Positions 5,413-8,230 of a DNA stretch of 8,230 nt are shown piece by piece; position 1 is the stretch's first letter, and each line of letters begins with the position of its first letter. The stretch comes from Nitriliruptoraceae bacterium (lineage in GTDB: Bacteria > Actinomycetota > Nitriliruptoria > Nitriliruptorales > Nitriliruptoraceae). The position numbers were made by a program, and so were the translations under genes. The notes below the pieces were generated by a model. That model searched no databases, had not been told where the DNA came from, and saw only the letters and a program-made list of their open reading frames with translations. The stretch is from contig SLLJ01000278.1 of the NCBI GenBank assembly GCA_007134165.1, positions 1 through 8,230 of the forward strand, written 5' to 3'.

Positions 5413-6183
5413 CTATGCCCCGGGTTGCGCCGCCTGGGTCGGTTGCGAGGGTCGGGCGGCGATCAGTTCGACGAGTTGCGCGAAGACGACCACGTTGTCG
5501 CGGTAGCTGCCCTGCTCGCGCAGGAAGGGTCCGCCGCAGGTGATGAGCCGCAGTTCGGGTGCCGCCACGGGTCCGTACACCCGCTGGGTCGGGAACTCGT
5601 CCTTGCGGTGCTGCTCGACCCCGTCGACCACGAAGCGCGCAGTCACCCCGTCGGCGCGCTCGACTTCGACCATCGCCCCCGCACGTACCCCGAGCAGACC
5701 GTGGAACACCGCCGGCCCCTCACGTGAGTCGACGTGGCCGACCAGGATCGCGGCGCCGGGTTCCCCGGGTCGTGGCCAGCGCTCGTACCACCCGGCGATG
5801 TCGGGCGCGGGGACCATCAGGCGGCGCTGCGCATCGAGCCCGGTGGCGGTGACCACCGCGTCCACGCCGTGCCCGGGGACGCGCACCCGTACCGGTCGCG
5901 TCGCCTCACGGTGCGCAGGTCGGGACGGACGTGAAGCCTCGAGGGCGTTGCGCACCTCCGGGGTCGTGGCGTACAGCCGGCCTTGCGACTCAGGCTCCAC
6001 GTGTGATCCGGTCCGAGGGCTGGAACGCTCCAGCGTCGCTTCCCGGAGCACCGGCGCGTCCACGGGTGGTTGCATCGCCGGCGGCGTCGGCGCTGTTCCC
6101 CCGGCGAAGACGACGGATAGCACGACGAGCAGGCCGGCCCCGATCAGGGACGGCCTGCTCGTCGTGGTGTGTCGGGACCTCAC
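5413..6183 (-). CDS. Class F sortase
   Basis: The 256-residue protein has an N-terminal membrane segment (about 12-29), a Pro/Ser/Arg-rich spacer to about residue 95, and a C-terminal sortase beta-barrel. The catalytic histidine is H150 in ILVGHVDSREGPAVFHGL, the cysteine is C216 in LRLITCGGPF, and the arginine is R228 in SYRDNVVVFA, all in the class F context (GHVDS, TCGG, YRDN). Sortases cleave a C-terminal sorting motif of exported proteins and attach them to the cell wall outside the membrane. The gene starts (GTG) 16 bases after the stop of the anchored His/Asp-repeat protein, which makes that protein the obvious candidate substrate. A 16-bp perfect hairpin covers codons 6-21. The start has only a GGCGG just before it. 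Confidence 0.92.
   Translation of the reverse strand: MRSRHTTTSRPSLIGAGLLVVLSVVFAGGTAPTPPAMQPPVDAPVLREATLERSSPRTGSHVEPESQGRLYATTPEVRNALEASRPSRPAHREATRPVRVRVPGHGVDAVVTATGLDAQRRLMVPAPDIAGWYERWPRPGEPGAAILVGHVDSREGPAVFHGLLGVRAGAMVEVERADGVTARFVVDGVEQHRKDEFPTQRVYGPVAAPELRLITCGGPFLREQGSYRDNVVVFAQLVELIAARPSQPTQAAQPGA
6121..6166 (-). repeat. 16-bp perfect inverted repeat at the start of the sortase gene
   Basis: CACGACGAGCAGGCCG (6121-6136) is exactly complementary to CGGCCTGCTCGTCGTG (6151-6166) with a 14-base loop. It lies in codons 6-21 of the sortase, coding for the start of its membrane segment. No U-tract follows, so it is not a standard terminator; it could slow translation or cause partial termination between the two genes. 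Confidence 0.75.
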
Positions 6184-6199
6184 CCGCCGTAGGACCGGC

Positions 6200-6550
6200 T
6201 CAGCGAGTGGTCGCCTGGCGTCGCCACACGGCCGCCCCGAGCGTGGCCAGCGCCATCACGGCCGCCAGCCACAACAGCACCGGTGCCGGGGACGTCGAGG
6301 TCGCCGTGCCGCCCAGACCCGCGTCGGTGCCGCCGGCCGGCGTCCCGTCGTCGTCGTGGGAGTGGCCGTGGTCGTCGTGGTCGTCGTCGTGGGAGTGGCC
6401 GTGGTCGTCGTGGTCGTCGTCGTGGGAGTGGCCGTGGTCGTCGTCGTCAGCGAAGGCGGTTGCCGGGGCGCCGAGCACCAGTGCCAACGCGGCCAGCGCG
6501 GCGAACAGCGCCCACAGAGCCGTCTGGTGACGGGCGCGGATGGCGGTCAT
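6200..6550 (-). CDS. Exported, membrane-anchored His/Asp-repeat protein
   Basis: A 116-residue protein with a signal peptide (hydrophobic 11-28, AxA-type cleavage near A32-F-A34), a His/Asp block (36-68) made of an 11-residue unit HGHSHDDDHDD repeated about 2.7 times, a Gly/Thr/Ser-rich spacer, a hydrophobic segment (91-108) and the basic tail WRRQATTR. This is the layout of a cell-wall sorting substrate, although the motif before the hydrophobic segment is only LGGTA (79-83), not LPxTG. It should hold metal, probably zinc, at the cell surface, as a sponge feeding the neighbouring uptake system. AAGGAA at 6562-6557 gives a clear ribosome binding site for the ATG. Its promoter carries the perfect copy of the shared palindrome, predicting induction on metal limitation. 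Confidence 0.85.
   Translation of the reverse strand: MTAIRARHQTALWALFAALAALALVLGAPATAFADDDDHGHSHDDDHDDHGHSHDDDHDDHGHSHDDDGTPAGGTDAGLGGTATSTSPAPVLLWLAAVMALATLGAAVWRRQATTR
6356..6444. repeat. 33-bp tandem repeat encoding the His/Asp block
   Basis: The 33-bp unit beginning gtgggagtggccgtgg occurs at 6356-6388, 6389-6421 and, for its first 23 bases, 6422-6444. The copies are identical at the nucleotide level, so the repeat is young or kept uniform by slippage, and copy number may vary between strains. Each unit encodes 11 residues of the metal-binding region. Confidence 0.9.
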
Positions 6551-6582
6551 GTCGGGTTCCTTGGATCGGGTGGAGCGGAACC

Positions 6583-6601
6583 ATAGTAGGAACGATTCCT
6601 A
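6583..6601 (-). promoter_or_regulatory. Promoter and perfect Zur-like palindrome of the His/Asp-protein gene
   Basis: TAGGAA-CGA-TTCCTA (6587-6601) is a perfect 6+6 palindrome. A -10-like TACTAT (6588-6583, minus strand) directly abuts it, 32 bases before the ATG. The -35 is poor (TACTTG at 6611-6606, 17-base spacer). A dimeric Fur/Zur-type repressor here would cover the promoter core. Confidence 0.6.
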
Positions 6602-6664
6602 ACCGCAAGTAGTGGCCGAGTTGTCGACTCCCGTCGTCTCGCCGGGGTTGATCGCTGCTGATGG

Positions 6665-7474
6665 TCAGCGGGGGCGGTCGCTGGTCTGCTGGTGGCCGTC
6701 GTGTGGCGCCGGCTCGTCGAGTACGTGGCCGCCGTCGTCGAGCACGTGCAGGTGGCCCCCGTAGGCCTCCGCGAGCACCTCGGAGCGCAGCACGGCCCCG
6801 GGTTCGCCCGCGGCGATCAGCCGGGTGGCCACCACCACGACGAGGTCGGCGAGTGCGGCGGTACCCACGTCGTGGGTCGTGACGATCGCGGTCCGGCCTG
6901 CGTCGCACTCCTCGCGCACGACCTGGCTGATGGTCTCCTGGGTGACCAGGTCGAGCCCGGTGATGGGTTCGTCGAGCAGCAGCAGTCGGGCGCGCTGGGC
7001 GAGGCCCTGGGCGACGTACACCCGTTGTCGCTGCCCGCCGGAGAGCTCGTGCAGTTGGCGGGAGCGCAGGTCCCCGACACGCAGCCGGTCGATCGCCTCC
7101 TCGATGGCCCCGTGGTCGCCGGCGGTCAGCGGCCGCAGCGCGCCGCGACGGCCGTAGGCGCCGATGCGCACGGCCTCCGCCACCGTCAGCGGGACGGACT
7201 CGTTGGCTCGGGTGGACTGCAGGACGTGGGCCACGCGCCGCCGGGCGTCCTGCGGGGCGCGCCCAAGGACCTCGACGCGTCCGGCCGTCGGTCGGATCAG
7301 GCCCGACAGGGTGCCCAGCAGCGTGGACTTGCCCGAGCCGTTGGGGCCGATGACCGCGACGCTGGTGCCCGCAGGGACCTCGAGGTTGACGTCGGCCAGG
7401 GCGACGATGGATCCGTACGCGACCCCGAGCGATCTGGTGCGCACCACGGGGTGGTCAGCGGCGCTCGAGGTCAC
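6665..7474 (-). CDS. Zinc/metal ABC transporter ATPase (ZnuC/AztA-like)
   Basis: A 269-residue ABC ATPase with Walker A GPNGSGKST (43-51), Q-loop Q86, signature LSGGQRQR (144-151), Walker B LLLLDEP (164-170) and H-loop H201 (TTHD). The sequence style and length fit the ZnuC/AztA/MntB branch that powers zinc or manganese import from the cytoplasmic face. The C-terminal tail holds scattered histidines (H241, H243, H250, H258, H261), plausible as a metal-sensing or binding extension. The GTG start has AGGAG at 7485-7481 with ideal 6-base spacing. It is divergent from the lipoprotein gene; no permease is adjacent on this strand, so the partner permease must lie elsewhere, most likely downstream of the lipoprotein beyond the window. 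Manganese cannot be excluded as substrate. Confidence 0.92.
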   Translation of the reverse strand: MTSSAADHPVVRTRSLGVAYGSIVALADVNLEVPAGTSVAVIGPNGSGKSTLLGTLSGLIRPTAGRVEVLGRAPQDARRRVAHVLQSTRANESVPLTVAEAVRIGAYGRRGALRPLTAGDHGAIEEAIDRLRVGDLRSRQLHELSGGQRQRVYVAQGLAQRARLLLLDEPITGLDLVTQETISQVVREECDAGRTAIVTTHDVGTAALADLVVVVATRLIAAGEPGAVLRSEVLAEAYGGHLHVLDDGGHVLDEPAPHDGHQQTSDRPR

Positions 7475-7545
7475 GGGCGGCTCCTGCCGGCAGGACGACG
7501 TGATGGTGGATGAGGTGGGAACTGCTCTCGGGGCCGACTCGCGCT

Positions 7546-7567
7546 CCGGAACGGTTCCCGTTACCGT
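7546..7567 (+). promoter_or_regulatory. Shared palindrome and promoter between ATPase and lipoprotein genes
   Basis: GGAACGGTTCC (7548-7558) differs by one central base from the core at the other two operator sites. It is followed on the plus strand by a -10-like TACCGT (7562-7567), giving a leader of about 55 bases for the lipoprotein gene. A half-like GGAACGAGC follows at 7572-7580. No separate minus-strand -10 was convincing, so control of the ATPase gene from the same site is inferred from the divergent layout. Confidence 0.5.
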
Positions 7568-7581
7568 ACGCGGAACGAGCG

Positions 7582-7595
7582 ACGATCACGATCGT
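7582..7595. promoter_or_regulatory. 14-bp palindrome in the lipoprotein leader
   Basis: ACGATC-AC-GATCGT is a perfect 6+2+6 palindrome lying between the candidate promoter and the lipoprotein start. The two-base centre is too short for a stable RNA hairpin loop, so a protein-binding site is more likely. It is unlike both other repeat types in this window. Confidence 0.35.
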
Positions 7596-7628
7596 AGCCG
7601 CCGACCCTTCCGACCCGGGAGCCTGATC

Positions 7629-8230
7629 ATGCATCACACCACCGCCGCGCCGCGCCGCCACTGGCGGCTGATCGCTGCGTTGGCCGCGCTCGCGCTGGTC
7701 GCCGCCGCGTGTGGCGACGCCGACGAGCCGGCCGACGAGCCGGTCGACGAGCAACCCGCGGACGACGAGCCCGAGCCCGAACCCGACGACCTCGAGGATG
7801 CCGACGACGCCGAGGATGCCGACGAGCCCGTTGAAGAGGCGGCGCCCGAACGCAGCACCGACCTCGACATCGTGGTCACCACCAGCGTCATCGGCGACGT
7901 CGTGTCCTCGCTGGTTGGTCCGGAGGACACCGTGACGGTGCTGATGCCGATCGGCGCCGACCCGCATGGCTTCCAGGCCTCGGCCGCCGATGCTGCGGCG
8001 ATGCGCGATGCGGATCTGGTCATCTCCAACGGACTGATGCTCGAGGAGAACCTCGTCAGCGTCCTCGAGGCTGCACAGGAGGAGGGCGTCGTGGTGCTCT
8101 CGCTCGCCGAGCAGCTCGACCCGATCGAGTTCGACTGGGACGGCCCCGGCCATTCGCACGGGGGCGACGACGACGGGCACGACGACCACGACGACCATTC
8201 GCACGACGACGACGGGCACGACGACCACGA
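7629..8230 (+). CDS. Zinc-binding lipoprotein of the ZnuA/AztC family, cut by right edge
   Basis: An open frame of 200 codons runs to the right edge. It has a lipoprotein signal (hydrophobic 13-27, lipobox VAAAC, C28), a very acidic linker (residues 30-74, nearly all Asp, Glu, Pro and Ala) and then a cluster A-I solute-binding domain: IVVTTSVIGDVVSSLVG (81-97), MPIGADPHGFQAS (106-118) with H113 as the expected first metal ligand, and DADLVISNGLMLEENL (127-142). From H175 it enters a His/Asp-rich loop (HSHGGDDDGHDDHDD, then HSHDDDGHDDH), the loop typical of zinc-specific ZnuA/AztC proteins. GGGAG at 7617-7621 precedes the ATG by seven bases. It should capture zinc outside the membrane for the adjacent ATPase. 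The C-terminal lobe is not visible. Confidence 0.93.
   Translation, partial: MHHTTAAPRRHWRLIAALAALALVAAACGDADEPADEPVDEQPADDEPEPEPDDLEDADDAEDADEPVEEAAPERSTDLDIVVTTSVIGDVVSSLVGPEDTVTVLMPIGADPHGFQASAADAAAMRDADLVISNGLMLEENLVSVLEAAQEEGVVVLSLAEQLDPIEFDWDGPGHSHGGDDDGHDDHDDHSHDDDGHDDH

Noticed and set aside
6347..6446. Repeat block as a CRISPR array
   Set aside because: Units are contiguous without spacers and are a multiple of three inside a coding frame for a His/Asp repeat.
6692..7513. Plus-strand frame opposite the ABC ATPase
   Set aside because: Shadow of a gene with all ABC motifs.
7455..8228. Minus-strand frame opposite the lipoprotein gene
   Set aside because: The plus strand has a ribosome binding site, lipobox, and cluster A-I motifs; the minus product is low-complexity Val/Gly.

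Overview
The window is very GC-rich, densely coded DNA with heavy use of GTG starts, Asp/Glu/Ala/Arg-rich proteins, a class F sortase and an IclR regulator. Together these suggest an actinobacterium, possibly a deep lineage such as Nitriliruptoria; that placement is an inference from style, not from a marker gene. There are no rRNA or tRNA genes, no CRISPR array and no insertion sequence.

Left part (1-3286). A gene cut by the left edge runs leftward from about 78. It faces a rightward unit across an intergenic region holding a 15-bp inverted repeat and candidate promoters on both strands. The rightward unit is an IclR-family regulator (300-1043), then an acetyl-CoA-synthetase-like protein overlapping it by 11 bp (1033-2886), then a HINT/HIT protein (2921-3286). 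The synthetase-like protein keeps the family scaffold but has lost the P-loop lysine, the A5 threonine, the SGHR arginine and the A10 catalytic lysine, so it may be a pseudo-enzyme or have a changed activity.

Right part (3304-8230). This looks like a metal, most likely zinc, homeostasis island. Leftward genes are a two-Rossmann flavoprotein (3304-4539), a 98-aa protein with 27 histidines built from two 35-residue repeats (4677-4973), an ArsR/SmtB sensor with a complete SmtB-type alpha-5 site (5048-5359), a class F sortase (5413-6183), an exported membrane-anchored His/Asp-repeat protein (6200-6550), and a ZnuC/AztA-like ABC ATPase (6665-7474). Divergent from the ATPase is a ZnuA-family lipoprotein with a His/Asp-rich loop (7629 to the right edge). 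No permease lies in the window; it may follow the lipoprotein.

Two separate regulatory signals tie the island together. A GGAACGRTTCC-centred palindrome recurs at the promoters of the flavoprotein, the anchored His/Asp protein and the divergent ATPase/lipoprotein pair, which suggests one Fur/Zur-type regulon. A different inverted repeat (TATCG-N8-CGATA) overlaps the promoter of the 98-aa His-rich gene just downstream of arsR and is the natural ArsR operator. The model is uptake under Zur-like control (lipoprotein, ATPase, surface sponge, flavoprotein) beside a metal-excess or buffering circuit (ArsR plus intracellular His-rich protein), with a sortase next to its possible surface substrate.
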